The notes beneath the pieces were generated by a model. That model did no database searches and was not told the DNA's origin. It was given only the letters and a program-made list of their open reading frames with translations. A stretch of DNA of 64,000 bases from an uncultured Massilia sp. (lineage in GTDB: Bacteria > Pseudomonadota > Gammaproteobacteria > Burkholderiales > Burkholderiaceae_D), in assembly GCF_913773735.1 (NCBI RefSeq), contig NZ_CAJYEB010000049.1:124001-188000 (forward strand). Reading direction: 5' to 3'. The translations under genes and the position numbers were made by a program. Positions within the stretch are counted from its first letter, which is position 1. Every line of letters begins with the position of its first letter. Shown here piece after piece: positions 53,856 to 62,307 of this stretch.

Positions 53856-54260
53856 ATGACCGCCTACCGTCTCGCCGACCGCCCCGAAGGCATCGTCGAC
53901 GCGCTGCTTGCCCACATCAATTCGCTCGACGAAGACGTCATGCTCGGGTTCTACGACCCGGAAGGGATGCTGGTGGACGCCGACGGCGTCGCGCAGCGCG
54001 GCCCCGACGCCATCCGCGCCGAGCTGCGCAAGTACTTCCGCCTCGGCCTGCCGATGCGCATCAGCGCGCGCCACATCTTCGTGGCCGGCGACATCGCCTC
54101 GCTGGTCCTCGACTGGTCCATCGTGGGCACCGGACCGGACGGCGCGCCCGTCGACATGGTCGCCACCGCGAACGACATCGCGCGGCGCGGTCCCGACGGA
54201 CTGTGGCGCTACCTGATCGACAATCCGTTCGGCACGGCGCTGCGCCAGCCGGCGCGCTGA
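53856..54260 (+). CDS. SnoaL/NTF2-like protein
   Basis: A 134-aa protein starting at ATG 53856 behind AAAGGAAA. The cone-shaped NTF2-like fold is suggested by the early DALLAHINSLDEDVMLGFYD, GMLVDADGVAQRGPDAIRAE and the late strands ISARHIFVAGDIASLVLDWS and GLWRYLIDNPFG. Such proteins are ketosteroid-isomerase-like enzymes or binding proteins; no assured catalytic set can be named. The ada gene starts 2 bp after its stop, so the two are co-transcribed. Confidence 0.8.
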   Translation: MTAYRLADRPEGIVDALLAHINSLDEDVMLGFYDPEGMLVDADGVAQRGPDAIRAELRKYFRLGLPMRISARHIFVAGDIASLVLDWSIVGTGPDGAPVDMVATANDIARRGPDGLWRYLIDNPFGTALRQPAR

Positions 54261-54262
54261 CC

Positions 54263-55336
54263 ATGGCCGGCGCCGCGCAGTCCGGCCACCCGGCCGTGAC
54301 GGACGACCCGCGCTGGCAGCGCATCGTGGCGCGCGATCGCGGCGCCGACGGCGCGTTCTGGTATTCGGTCGCCAGCACCGGCGTGTTCTGCCGGCCGTCG
54401 TGCCCGGCGCGCACCGCCGATCCGCGCCACGTCCGGCTGCACGACACGCTGGAGCAGGCGCGCGCCAGCGGTTGCCGGCCCTGCCGGCGCTGCCATCCGG
54501 AAGGCATGTCGACGCAGCAGCGCAACGTCGAACTGGTGGCGCGCGCCTGCGCCGCCATCGCCGCCAGCGAGCACGCGCTGCCGCTGGCGGCGCTGGCCGC
54601 GCAGGCCGGACGCAGCCCCAGCCACTTCCATCGCCTGTTCAAGGCCGTCACCGGCATCAGCCCCAAGGCCTACCACGCCGCCTGCCGCGCCGAGCGGCTA
54701 CGCCGGGCCCTGCCGGGCGCCGCCAGCGTGACGCGCACGCTGTACGAGGCCGGCTTCGGCTCGAGCTCGCGCTTCTATGCCACCGCGCCGGCCGCGCTGG
54801 GAATGGCGCCGCGCCGCTACCGCGCCGGCGGCGCCGACGAGACGATCCGTTTCGCCGTCGGCGCCACCAGCCTGGGCGCGCTGCTGGTGGCGTCGAGCGC
54901 CGCCGGCGTCGTCGCGATCCTGCTGGGAGACGATCCCGACGCCCTGTTGCGTGACCTGCAGGACCGCTTCCCGCGCGCGACCCTGGTCGGCGCCGATGCC
55001 GACTACGAGCAACTGGTCGCGCGCGTGGCCGGCATGGTCGAGCGGCCGGCGCTGTGCTGCGATCTGCCGCTGGACGTGCGCGGCACCGCGTTTCAACGGC
55101 GCGTCTGGGAAGCGCTGCGCGCCATCGGCCCGGGAACGACCGTCAGCTATGCCGAGCTGGCGCGCATCTGCGGCGTCCCGGGCCGGCTGGGCGACGTGGC
55201 CGCGGCCTGCGCGGCGAACGTCCACGCGGTGGCGATTCCCTGCCACCGCGTGGTGCGCGGCGACGGTGGCGCCTGGGGCTATGCATGGGGCATCGAGCGC
55301 AAGGCCGCGCTGCTGCGGCGCGAATCGGAACGGTGA
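54263..55336 (+). CDS. ada: Bifunctional DNA alkylation repair regulator Ada
   Basis: A 357-aa protein with the full Ada layout. The N-terminal zinc/methylphosphotriester domain has Cys43, Cys47, Cys71 and Cys74 (GVFCRPSCPART, GCRPCRRCHPEG). The AraC-type helix-turn-helix spans about 95-185 (AAQAGRSPSHFHRLFKAVTG). The C-terminal O6-methylguanine methyltransferase has acceptor Cys about 327 in AIPCHRVVRGDG. Methylation of the first domain turns Ada into an activator. Downstream are an AhpD-like gene and convergent polB; no alkB or alkA is visible nearby. Confidence 0.95.
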   Translation: MAGAAQSGHPAVTDDPRWQRIVARDRGADGAFWYSVASTGVFCRPSCPARTADPRHVRLHDTLEQARASGCRPCRRCHPEGMSTQQRNVELVARACAAIAASEHALPLAALAAQAGRSPSHFHRLFKAVTGISPKAYHAACRAERLRRALPGAASVTRTLYEAGFGSSSRFYATAPAALGMAPRRYRAGGADETIRFAVGATSLGALLVASSAAGVVAILLGDDPDALLRDLQDRFPRATLVGADADYEQLVARVAGMVERPALCCDLPLDVRGTAFQRRVWEALRAIGPGTTVSYAELARICGVPGRLGDVAAACAANVHAVAIPCHRVVRGDGGAWGYAWGIERKAALLRRESER

Positions 55337-55427
55337 GGGTTCCGGCGCCTGTCACACGCGCCGCCGCTGCCACGTCTAACAGGCATGAGGACGCATTCCG
55401 CGTCCGGCAACCCGAAAGGAACGCACC

Positions 55428-55892
55428 ATGTCGCACACTGCCCGCATCCCCCTGTTCAACCTGGCCCCGGCGCCCCTGAAGGCGATGATCGCCCTGTCGC
55501 ACGCCGCGAAGCAAAGCTCGCTCGGCCCGCGCCTCGTCGAGCTGGTCAACCTGCGCGTCTCGCAGGTCAACGGCTGCGGCGTGTGCGTGGACATGCACTG
55601 GCGCGACCTCGTCGGGCAGGGCGTCGACCCGCGCCACCTGAACAGCATCGCCGCCTGGCGCGAGTCGCCGTTCTTCGACGCGCGCGAACGCGCCGCGCTG
55701 GCCTGGGCCGACGCCGTCAACGCCCTGCCCGGCCGCGACGACACCGACGCCGCCTGGCCCGCGCTGCGCGAACACTTCAGCGAGACCGAGATCGCGGAAC
55801 TGGGGTATGCGATCGCCGTCATCCGCGGCTGGAACGTCATCAACCTGTCGCTACGCAATCCGATCCCGGTGACGCCGCCGGCGGGCATGTAG
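55428..55892 (+). CDS. AhpD-like carboxymuconolactone decarboxylase family protein
   Basis: A 154-aa protein with the peroxidase-type CxxC motif C50-x-x-C53 and His57 in NGCGVCVDMHWRDLV. This is the CMD/AhpD fold with thiol-dependent alkylhydroperoxidase or related redox activity. LVNLRVSQVNGCG and the following ESPFFDARERAALAWADA are typical of the YnjA/AhpD subgroup. It is preceded by AAAGGAA and lies 91 bp after ada, possibly in the same transcript; methylation and oxidative stress functions are often adjacent, but no direct link is shown. Confidence 0.88.
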   Translation: MSHTARIPLFNLAPAPLKAMIALSHAAKQSSLGPRLVELVNLRVSQVNGCGVCVDMHWRDLVGQGVDPRHLNSIAAWRESPFFDARERAALAWADAVNALPGRDDTDAAWPALREHFSETEIAELGYAIAVIRGWNVINLSLRNPIPVTPPAGM

Positions 55893-55909
55893 CCACCCGC
55901 GCAGGGCGT

Positions 55910-58321
55910 TCAGAACAGCGCGCCCTGCCTGCTGGTCAAGCGCGCGAAGCTGTCGTCCAGGAACGGCAGGATCCCGTCGGCCACCGGTTCGAGCTGACGC
56001 GTCAGATAATGCTCGTAGTCGATGGCGGCGGCGCCGCCCGCCTCCACCAGTTCCATCGGCTCCGGCCCGGCCAGGGTCATCACGTAGCGGATCCAGCCGC
56101 CGTTGCGGTACTGGGCCGGACGGCCGCGACGCAGGTGGAACTCGTCGGCGCTGCGGGCGGCGCGCACGTGCGGCGGGACGTTGCGCTGGTAGTCCTCGAG
56201 CGGCCGGCGCAGGCGCTTGCGGTACACCAGCCGGGCGTCGAAGTCGCCGGCCAGGGTGCGCGCCACGTAGTCGCGCACATACTCCTCGTAGGGTTCGCCG
56301 CGGAAGATGCGGCCGTACAGCCCCTGCTGGAAGGCCTGGGCCAGCGGCGTCCAGTCGGTACGCACCGTCTCCAGTCCCTTGTAGACCACCTCCTCGCTGC
56401 CGTCGGCGCGCCGCACCAGGCCCGCGTAGCGCTTCTTGCTGCCCTCGTCGGAGCCGCGCACGGTCGGCATCAGGAAGCGCCGGAAGTGCGTCTCGTATTC
56501 CAGCTCCAGCGCGCTGTCGATGCCGAGCTCCTCCTGCAGGTGCGTACGCCACCAGCCGTTGACGTGCTCGACCAGGTCGCGGCCGATGCGCGCGGCGTCC
56601 TCCTCCGCATGGGCGCGCCCGAGCCAGACGAAGGTCGAGTCGGTGTCGCCGTAGATCACCTGGTGGCCGCGCGCCTCGATCAGCGCGCGCGTGCGGTGCA
56701 TGATGTCGTGGCCGCGCATCGTGATCGACGAGGCCAGGCGCGGGTCGAAGAAGCGGCAGCCGGTGGTGCCCAGCACGCCGTACATGGCGTTCATGATGAT
56801 CTTCAGCGCCTGCGACAGCGGCGCGTTGCGCTCGCGCTTGGCCGCCTCGCGCTCCTGCCAGACCCGCGCCACGATGCCGGGCAGGCAGTGGCGCGTGCGC
56901 GAAAAGCGTCCGCCGCGGTAGCCGGGCACGGTATCCGCCTCGTCCTCCTCCAGGCCGGCGACCAGGCCGACCGGGTCGATCAGGAAGGTGCGGATGATCG
57001 ACGGATACAGGCTCTTGTAGTCCAGCACCAGCACCGAATCGTACAGGCCGGAGCGCGAATCCATCACGAAGCCGCCGGGGCTGTCCGCGCCCGGCACGTC
57101 GCCGATGTTCGGGGCCACCCGGCCCAGGCGGTGCATCAGCGGCATGTAGGCGTGCTCGAAGGCGGCCACCGAGCCGCCGCTGCGGTCCGCCGCCAGGCCG
57201 GTGACGCTGGCGCGCTCCAGCAGGAAGGCCATCAGGCCCGCCTTGGCGAAGATGCGCGTGACCAGCTCGCAGTCGCGCAGGTTGTAGCGCGCCAGCGCCG
57301 GCTTGTCCTGTTCGAACATGCGGTCGATGCCCGCCATCCGGTCGTACGGGTTGTCGATCGCCTTGCCCTCGCCCAGCAGGCTCTGGGCCACGTGTTCCAG
57401 GCTGAACGAGGGGAAGGTCCAGGTGGCCGAGCGCAGCGCCTCGATGCCGTCGATGACCAGGCGCCCGGCGATGCAGACGAAGTAGTGTTCCTGCCTGCCG
57501 TGTTCGCGCCACTCGATGGCGCTGCCGTCGCGGCCCAGGCGCAGCGGGCGCTGCGCCTGCTGCGCGTGCTGCTGCAGCACGCGCAGGTCGAACTGCACCA
57601 GGTTCCAGCCGATGATGGCGTCCGGGTCGTGGCGCCGGATCCAGGATTCGAAGCGGTCCAGCAGCGCCACGCGGGTGGCGCAGACCTCGTAGTCGAAGTC
57701 CAGGCCGGTGGCGTCGCCGTTGGCCGGGCCGAGCATGTAGACCTGGCGCTGGCCGCAGCCTTCCAGCGCGATCGAGCGCAGCTCGCCCTGCATCGTCGTT
57801 TCGATGTCGAGCGAGACAGTGCGCAGCAGCGGGCGGTAGCCGGGCGCCGGCTTGAGCTGGGCGTCGCGCAGCAGGTCCGGCGCGCCGGGCGCGGGCAGGC
57901 CGGCGAAGGTGGCCGGCGCCGTGATGAAGCGCTCCATCAGGTAGCGGTCGGGCGGGCGCACGTCCGCCTCGTAGACGTCGATGCCGTGCTCGCGCAGGCG
58001 CTTCTCGATGCGCAGCAGGTGGCGGTAGTGGCGGCAGTACAGGCCCAGCACGGGCCGGTGGCGGAAGTCCAGCAGCGCCAGCGGCCGCAGCTCCCAGCCG
58101 CGTTCGCGCGCCAGCAGGCCGCGCGCGGCCTCGCCCTGCTCCTGCGGGACGAAGGCGATGGCCGGCTGCGGCGCCAGGCGCACGCGCCGCGCTCCAGCGT
58201 CGGTGGCGAGCCAGAACTCGACCTCCACGCCGGCGTCGACGTCGCGCCAGTGGCGCGTCAACAGGAAGCCCTGCGGCGCGGGTGCGGCCGCGGCCTGCGG
58301 CGTGTCGGCGGGACGGTCCAT
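55910..58321 (-). CDS. polB: DNA polymerase II (B family)
   Basis: An 803-aa family B polymerase, close to E. coli Pol II (783 aa). The 3'-5' exonuclease motifs are [12 protein letters not shown] and [14 protein letters not shown], with [13 protein letters not shown] for Exo III. The polymerase motifs are [13 protein letters not shown] (A), [16 protein letters not shown] (B) and [12 protein letters not shown] (C). All acidic catalytic residues are present, so both activities should be intact. Pol II takes part in damage tolerance and replication restart, usually under SOS control; I could not recognise a LexA site. It begins 15 bp after the DUF455 gene stop, so the two form an operon. Confidence 0.95.
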   Translation of the reverse strand: MDRPADTPQAAAAPAPQGFLLTRHWRDVDAGVEVEFWLATDAGARRVRLAPQPAIAFVPQEQGEAARGLLARERGWELRPLALLDFRHRPVLGLYCRHYRHLLRIEKRLREHGIDVYEADVRPPDRYLMERFITAPATFAGLPAPGAPDLLRDAQLKPAPGYRPLLRTVSLDIETTMQGELRSIALEGCGQRQVYMLGPANGDATGLDFDYEVCATRVALLDRFESWIRRHDPDAIIGWNLVQFDLRVLQQHAQQAQRPLRLGRDGSAIEWREHGRQEHYFVCIAGRLVIDGIEALRSATWTFPSFSLEHVAQSLLGEGKAIDNPYDRMAGIDRMFEQDKPALARYNLRDCELVTRIFAKAGLMAFLLERASVTGLAADRSGGSVAAFEHAYMPLMHRLGRVAPNIGDVPGADSPGGFVMDSRSGLYDSVLVLDYKSLYPSIIRTFLIDPVGLVAGLEEDEADTVPGYRGGRFSRTRHCLPGIVARVWQEREAAKRERNAPLSQALKIIMNAMYGVLGTTGCRFFDPRLASSITMRGHDIMHRTRALIEARGHQVIYGDTDSTFVWLGRAHAEEDAARIGRDLVEHVNGWWRTHLQEELGIDSALELEYETHFRRFLMPTVRGSDEGSKKRYAGLVRRADGSEEVVYKGLETVRTDWTPLAQAFQQGLYGRIFRGEPYEEYVRDYVARTLAGDFDARLVYRKRLRRPLEDYQRNVPPHVRAARSADEFHLRRGRPAQYRNGGWIRYVMTLAGPEPMELVEAGGAAAIDYEHYLTRQLEPVADGILPFLDDSFARLTSRQGALF

Positions 58322-58336
58322 CGGCGCGCGCCGCCC

Positions 58337-59173
58337 TCAGGCCGGCATGGCGGCGCCGGCATAGCGCGCCAGCTCGGCCTCGGTGAAGCCGGCGCGCCGG
58401 CGCGCCTCGATGTTGAACGGCCCTTTCATGACGGGCGCCTGGTACTGGACGGTCAGGGCGTCGTAGGTCGCCACCGGCTCGAGCCCGCGCCCGTCGCACA
58501 GGTACAGGTACCAGCGGTTGCCGATCTCGACGTGGCCGACCTCGTCGCGCAGCAGGATGTCGAGGATGCCGGCCGCCGCGCGGTCGCCGGCCTGCGCCAG
58601 CTTGGCGCGCAGCGGCGGGATCGCGTCCAGGCCGCGGGCCTCCATCGTGCGCGGCACCAGCGCCATGCGCGCCAGCACGTCGCCGCTGGTCTTGGCGACC
58701 ATCTCCCACAGGCTGTCGTGGCCGGGGAAGTCGCCATAGCGCCAGCCGAGCGCCTCCAGGTGCGCCGCCAGCAGGCCGAAGTGGTACGCCTCCTCGGCGG
58801 CCACGCGCAGCCAGTCGGTGTAGTACGGCGCCGGCATGTGCGCGAAGCGCCAGACGGCGTCCAGCGCCAGGTTGATCGCATTGAATTCGATGTGCGCCAG
58901 CGCGTGCACGAGCATCGCACGGCCCTCGACGGTGGCCATCGAGCGGCGGCCCACCAGGCGCGGCGGCACCAGTTCCGGGCGCGCCGGCCGGCCGGGAATC
59001 CCGGCGGCGGGGACGAGCACGGCGGCCGTGTCGATGGCCAGGGCGCCGGCCGCGTGCGCCGCGGCCAGCGCGGCCACGCCGGCGGCCTTGGCGGCAGGGT
59101 CGGTCTCGACCAGGCAGCGCAGGGCCGCGGCGCGCAGTTCGGTCGGTTCGGGCAGGGGCGCCGCGTTCGTCAT
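58337..59173 (-). CDS. DUF455 family ferritin-like protein
   Basis: A 278-aa protein from ATG 59173; ATG 59188 (283 aa) is also possible and neither has a strong ribosome site. Helical ferritin-like fold with metal-ligand candidates in LVHALAHIEFNAINLALDAV, AAEEAYHFGLLAAHL and DEVGHVEIGNRWY, the Glu and His pattern of DUF455. The family is related in fold to diiron carboxylate proteins such as MiaE; no activity is established for it. Located immediately upstream of polB in the same transcription unit. Confidence 0.87.
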   Translation of the reverse strand: MTNAAPLPEPTELRAAALRCLVETDPAAKAAGVAALAAAHAAGALAIDTAAVLVPAAGIPGRPARPELVPPRLVGRRSMATVEGRAMLVHALAHIEFNAINLALDAVWRFAHMPAPYYTDWLRVAAEEAYHFGLLAAHLEALGWRYGDFPGHDSLWEMVAKTSGDVLARMALVPRTMEARGLDAIPPLRAKLAQAGDRAAAGILDILLRDEVGHVEIGNRWYLYLCDGRGLEPVATYDALTVQYQAPVMKGPFNIEARRRAGFTEAELARYAGAAMPA

Positions 59174-59267
59174 CGATGGATCCGGCATGGCAAAACGTAA
59201 AGGGCGGTAGTGTAGCATCCGGCCACGCCGGACACCACGCTACCGCCCCGTGGCGCGACTCGTACGC

Positions 59268-59930
59268 TCAGCGCTGGATCGGCGTGTCCTCGCTGCGCGG
59301 CGGCGTCACCAGCGGCGGCGGCTGCATCGGCTGCGGCGCGATCGGTTGCGGACCGGTGCCGGTGCCCGCATCGGTGGCGCCCGTGGACGAGCTGCCGGTG
59401 GCGCCCGTCTCGCCGCTGCCCGAGGCGCTGATGCCGGTGCCCGAGTTGCCCGTCGCGGCGGCGCCCTCGTCGAGGCTGCGCGGCGTGGCGTCCGCCACAC
59501 CGGCGCCGCCCGACGACGTCGCGCCGCCCTGCGAACCGCCCACGGCGGTGGCGCCGGCATCGGCCGGATCCGGCGCGGCGGTCGTGCTGACCACGCGCTC
59601 GCTCACGCTGCCGCTGGGCGCCTCGGCCACCAGCTGCTTCGCATTGGCCATGTCGTCGCGGTAGACCTGGCGCGCCTGCTCCAGGCACGACGCGCGCTCG
59701 CTCTTCGCCCCGCGGCCGCACTCGGCCTTCTGCTGGGCGTAGGCCGCATTGATTTCCTTCTTGATGGTGGAGAGACTCTGCTGCTGGTTCTTGTTGCCCT
59801 GGTACCAGCGTGCCGGGTCGCCGGGCTTCTTGGCGGTCTGCTGCTGCGCGGCCACGGCCGGCACGGTGGCGACGGCGCACAGGGCGCACGCCGCCGCGAT
59901 GCTGCGGATCGAAAGCATGGTGAGTTTCAT
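59268..59930 (-). CDS. Secreted protein with Gly/Ser/Thr-rich C-terminus
   Basis: A 220-aa protein with signal peptide (1-28, ending AVAAQ) and perfect ribosome site AGGAGG before ATG 59930. Residues 35-105 are hydrophilic and helical (STIKKEINAAYAQQKAEC) with two Cys. Residues about 125-205 are low-complexity Gly, Ser, Thr and Ala with GTGTGPQPIAPQPMQ at the end. No recognised domain. It may be a periplasmic or surface protein; function unknown. Confidence 0.8.
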   Translation of the reverse strand: MKLTMLSIRSIAAACALCAVATVPAVAAQQQTAKKPGDPARWYQGNKNQQQSLSTIKKEINAAYAQQKAECGRGAKSERASCLEQARQVYRDDMANAKQLVAEAPSGSVSERVVSTTAAPDPADAGATAVGGSQGGATSSGGAGVADATPRSLDEGAAATGNSGTGISASGSGETGATGSSSTGATDAGTGTGPQPIAPQPMQPPPLVTPPRSEDTPIQR

Positions 59931-60123
59931 GTTGTCCTCCTGATGATGTGCGTTCCAGGGGCTGCGCCGACCGGCGCACGCCGTTACGCGCCTCGCGCCA
60001 CCTTGTCAAGGTGACATCAGGCTTGGGGCCAGTATAGTCGTTTTAACAGCATCCCCGCGTTCCTTTCCCTTAGGCATATTTACGGCCGGGGCCGCGTGCT
60101 TCCAGTACCCGCGCCGGGATTTC

Positions 60124-60137
60124 TGAAAACGGTTTCA
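60124..60137. promoter_or_regulatory. LacI-type operator overlapping the symporter -35 box
   Basis: TGAAAACGGTTTCA: a 14-bp palindrome (12 of 14 symmetric) with central CG, close to the cre-like TGAAAnCGnTTTCA form. It overlaps the predicted -35 at 60134-60139. Confidence 0.5.
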
Positions 60138-60162
60138 AAATCGGCCGCAAGCATGCTAGGAT
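60134..60162 (+). promoter_or_regulatory. Candidate promoter of the sugar symporter
   Basis: TTCAAA (60134-60139) and TAGGAT (60157-60162), spacing 17 bp. The -10 hexamer is identical to that of the GH9 promoter and is likewise followed at once by a 14-bp operator. The leader would be about 200 nt. Confidence 0.45.
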
Positions 60163-60167
60163 TCAAA

Positions 60168-60181
60168 TGTTTGCGCAAACA
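60168..60181. promoter_or_regulatory. LacI-type operator at the symporter start site (class B)
   Basis: TGTTTGCGCAAACA is a perfect 14-bp palindrome beginning 6 bp after the -10 box. It shares the TGTTnGCGCnAACA pattern and a following GTA with the GH74 site at 16110-16123. Confidence 0.6.
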
Positions 60182-60253
60182 GTAACATGCGCAGGCACTG
60201 GCGGGCGGTCACCGGCATGGCGATTCAGTGACATTTCCGATAACCTCTTGCCA

Positions 60254-60285
60254 GGGTGAACGTAGAACACAGGCAACGTTCACCC
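60254..60285. other. Perfect 10-bp inverted repeat in the symporter leader
   Basis: GGGTGAACGT (60254-60263) and ACGTTCACCC (60276-60285) with a 12-nt loop, 83 bp before the ATG. No T-run follows. It could be an RNA hairpin or a spaced protein-binding site. Confidence 0.5.
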
Positions 60286-60367
60286 GACCGCGGCACGTGG
60301 GCGCAAGGCATCGGCCGACGACATAACAAACAGCGGACGCCACGTCCGCAATACGAGACACCTATCC

Positions 60368-62035
60368 ATGAACCTGTTTTCATCCCTCGACACATTCGTC
60401 TTCCTCGTCTACTTCGTGGTCGTGGCCGGCTACGGCATCTGGGTCTACCGGCGCAAGAAGAGTGCTTCGACATCCGCCTCGCACGACTACTTCCTCGCGG
60501 AGGGGTCGTTGACGTGGTGGGCGATCGGCGCATCGCTGATCGCCTCCAACATCTCGGCCGAGCAGTTCATCGGCATGAGCGGTTCCGGCTACCGCATTGG
60601 CATGGCGATCGCCGTGTACGAACTGATGGCCGCGGCCACCCTCGTCATCGTCGCCGTGTTCTTCATGCCGGTGTACCTGAAGAACCGCATCTACACGATG
60701 CCGCAGTTCCTCGAGCAACGCTACGGCAAGGCCGTGGCCACGACCATGGCGCTGTTCTGGCTCGGCCTGTACGTGATCGTCAACCTGACCTCGATCCTGT
60801 ACCTGGGCGCGCTGGCGATCGGCAGCATCGTCGGCATCGGCGTGTTCCCGTGCATGCTGTTCCTGGCGATCTTCGCGACCATCATCACGCTGGGCGGCAT
60901 GAAGGTCATCGGCTACACCGACGTGATCCAGGTGCTGTGCCTGGTGATCGGCGGCCTGGTCACGACCTGGATCGCGCTCGACCTGGTGGCGACGCTGGGC
61001 CAGGGCAACGGCGCCATCCGCGGCGCGACGGAACTGTTCCGCAGCACGCGCGACCACTTCAACATGATCCTGGGCCGCAACGACCCGAACTACATGGACC
61101 TGCCGGGCCTGACCACCCTGATCGGCGGCATGTGGATCGTCAACCTGAACTACTGGGGCTGCAACCAGTACATCACCCAGCGCGCCCTCGGCGCCGACCT
61201 GCGGACGGCGCGCAAGGGCCTGCTGTTCGCCGCCTTCCTGAAGCTGCTGATGCCGGTGATCGTCGTCCTGCCGGGCATCGCCGCGTTCGCGCTGGACCGC
61301 GCCGGCGTGCTGGGCGACGCGATGCGCGTCGGCGGCGAGCTGAATCCGGACCGCGCCTACCCCACGCTGCTGGCCATGCTGCCGTCCGGCCTGAAGGGCG
61401 TCGCCTTCGCCGCGCTGACCGCGGCCGTCGTGGCCTCGCTGGCCGGCAAGGCGAACTCGATCGCGACCATCTTCACGCTCGACATCTACAAGAAGAACTT
61501 CAACAAGGACGCCGGCGAGCAGCGCATGGTGTGGATCGGCCGCGTCTCGGTGGTGATCGCGATGCTGCTGGCGGTAGGCATCGCGCCGTTCATGGGCATC
61601 GACAAGAAGGGCGGCTTCCAGTACATCCAGGAATACACCGGCTTCGTCTCGCCGGGCATCCTGGCCATGTTCCTGCTGGGCTTCTTCTGGAAGAAGACCA
61701 CGGCGCCGGCCGCGATGTTCGCGACCATCGGCGGCCTGGTGTTCTCGATCGTGCTGAAGTTCCTGCCCGAGATGATGGACCTGCGCTTCCTGGCCCCGAT
61801 CGGCTTCGCCGCCGACAACGGCCACGGCGTCTACGAGATCCCGTTCCTGGACCGCATGTTCATCGTGTTCTGGGCCGTGGTTGCGGGCATGGTCGTCATC
61901 AGCAGGATGGGCGACGCCACCAAGATCAAGGCGCTGGTCGTCGACCGCCAGCTGTTCCGGGTCGACGGCGCGTTCGCGTTCGGCTCGGCCGTCGTGTGCG
62001 TGCTGGTGGCCATGATCTACGGCGTCTGGTGGTAG
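60368..62035 (+). CDS. SGLT-like sodium:sugar symporter (SSS family)
   Basis: A 555-aa inner-membrane protein with about 14 hydrophobic helices. The size and sequence resemble the Vibrio SGLT (543 aa) branch of the solute:sodium symporter family. Telling segments are DYFLAEGSLTWWAIGASLIA, SNISAEQFIGMSGSGY, NLNYWGCNQYITQRAL and ALTAAVVASLAGKANS. Sugar is the expected substrate: galactose, glucose or xylose. Two LacI-type operators at its promoter resemble those of the xyloglucan and GH3 operons, so it may import the monosaccharides those enzymes release in the periplasm. It is followed by an intrinsic terminator, hence monocistronic. Confidence 0.92.
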   Translation: MNLFSSLDTFVFLVYFVVVAGYGIWVYRRKKSASTSASHDYFLAEGSLTWWAIGASLIASNISAEQFIGMSGSGYRIGMAIAVYELMAAATLVIVAVFFMPVYLKNRIYTMPQFLEQRYGKAVATTMALFWLGLYVIVNLTSILYLGALAIGSIVGIGVFPCMLFLAIFATIITLGGMKVIGYTDVIQVLCLVIGGLVTTWIALDLVATLGQGNGAIRGATELFRSTRDHFNMILGRNDPNYMDLPGLTTLIGGMWIVNLNYWGCNQYITQRALGADLRTARKGLLFAAFLKLLMPVIVVLPGIAAFALDRAGVLGDAMRVGGELNPDRAYPTLLAMLPSGLKGVAFAALTAAVVASLAGKANSIATIFTLDIYKKNFNKDAGEQRMVWIGRVSVVIAMLLAVGIAPFMGIDKKGGFQYIQEYTGFVSPGILAMFLLGFFWKKTTAPAAMFATIGGLVFSIVLKFLPEMMDLRFLAPIGFAADNGHGVYEIPFLDRMFIVFWAVVAGMVVISRMGDATKIKALVVDRQLFRVDGAFAFGSAVVCVLVAMIYGVWW

Positions 62036-62055
62036 CACACGCCCCCGCCCCCGAA

Positions 62056-62079
62056 GGCAGCCCACGGGCTGCCTTTTTT
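62056..62079 (+). terminator. Intrinsic terminator of the symporter gene
   Basis: GGCAGCCC-AC-GGGCTGCC (or a 7-bp stem with CACG loop) followed directly by six Ts, 20 bp after the stop codon. A textbook Rho-independent terminator. Confidence 0.85.
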
Positions 62080-62146
62080 CATGGCGCCGCCCAAGGAAAG
62101 AACAAGTTCGCCCGCCGCCAAAGCCGTTCCCCAACACCATTTCCCA

Positions 62147-62193
62147 AAACCGGGGTCAGAGCCGGGGTCAGAGCCGGGCTCTGACCCCGGTTT
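62147..62193. repeat. REP-like palindromic element
   Basis: A 15-bp arm (62147-62161) and its exact inverse (62179-62193), with a further direct copy of CCGGGGTCAGAG between them (62162-62173). The CCGGGGTCAGAG/CTCTGACCCC sequence is a dispersed intergenic palindrome known from many proteobacteria. No transposase is near it in this window. Confidence 0.7.
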
Positions 62194-62307
62194 GTGGCAG
62201 CGCAAATCGGCTGGGGCGGCAGCGGACGGGACTCGCGGTCGCGCCGACGTCCGGCGCGGCGGTGTGCCGGCGTGCTATCGTCGCGTTTCCCCCGGACTGC
62301 CGCCACG

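Larger units (their letters stand above)
59931..60367. other. Divergent control region before the sugar symporter
   Basis: 437 bp with no gene and locally lower GC. It contains two LacI-type palindromes, a sigma-70-like promoter between them, and a 10-bp perfect inverted repeat at 60254-60285 in the leader. The left end carries the ribosome site of the minus-strand secreted protein. Confidence 0.65.

Noticed and set aside
53775-53856. Upstream start for the SnoaL-like gene
   Set aside because: The 27 extra residues look non-proteinaceous, and the ATG at 53856 has a clear AAAGGAAA ribosome site.
55385-59200. Open plus-strand frame of about 1270 codons
   Set aside because: Antisense to polB and the DUF455 gene, with low-complexity Ala/Arg/Val/His sequence; not a protein.
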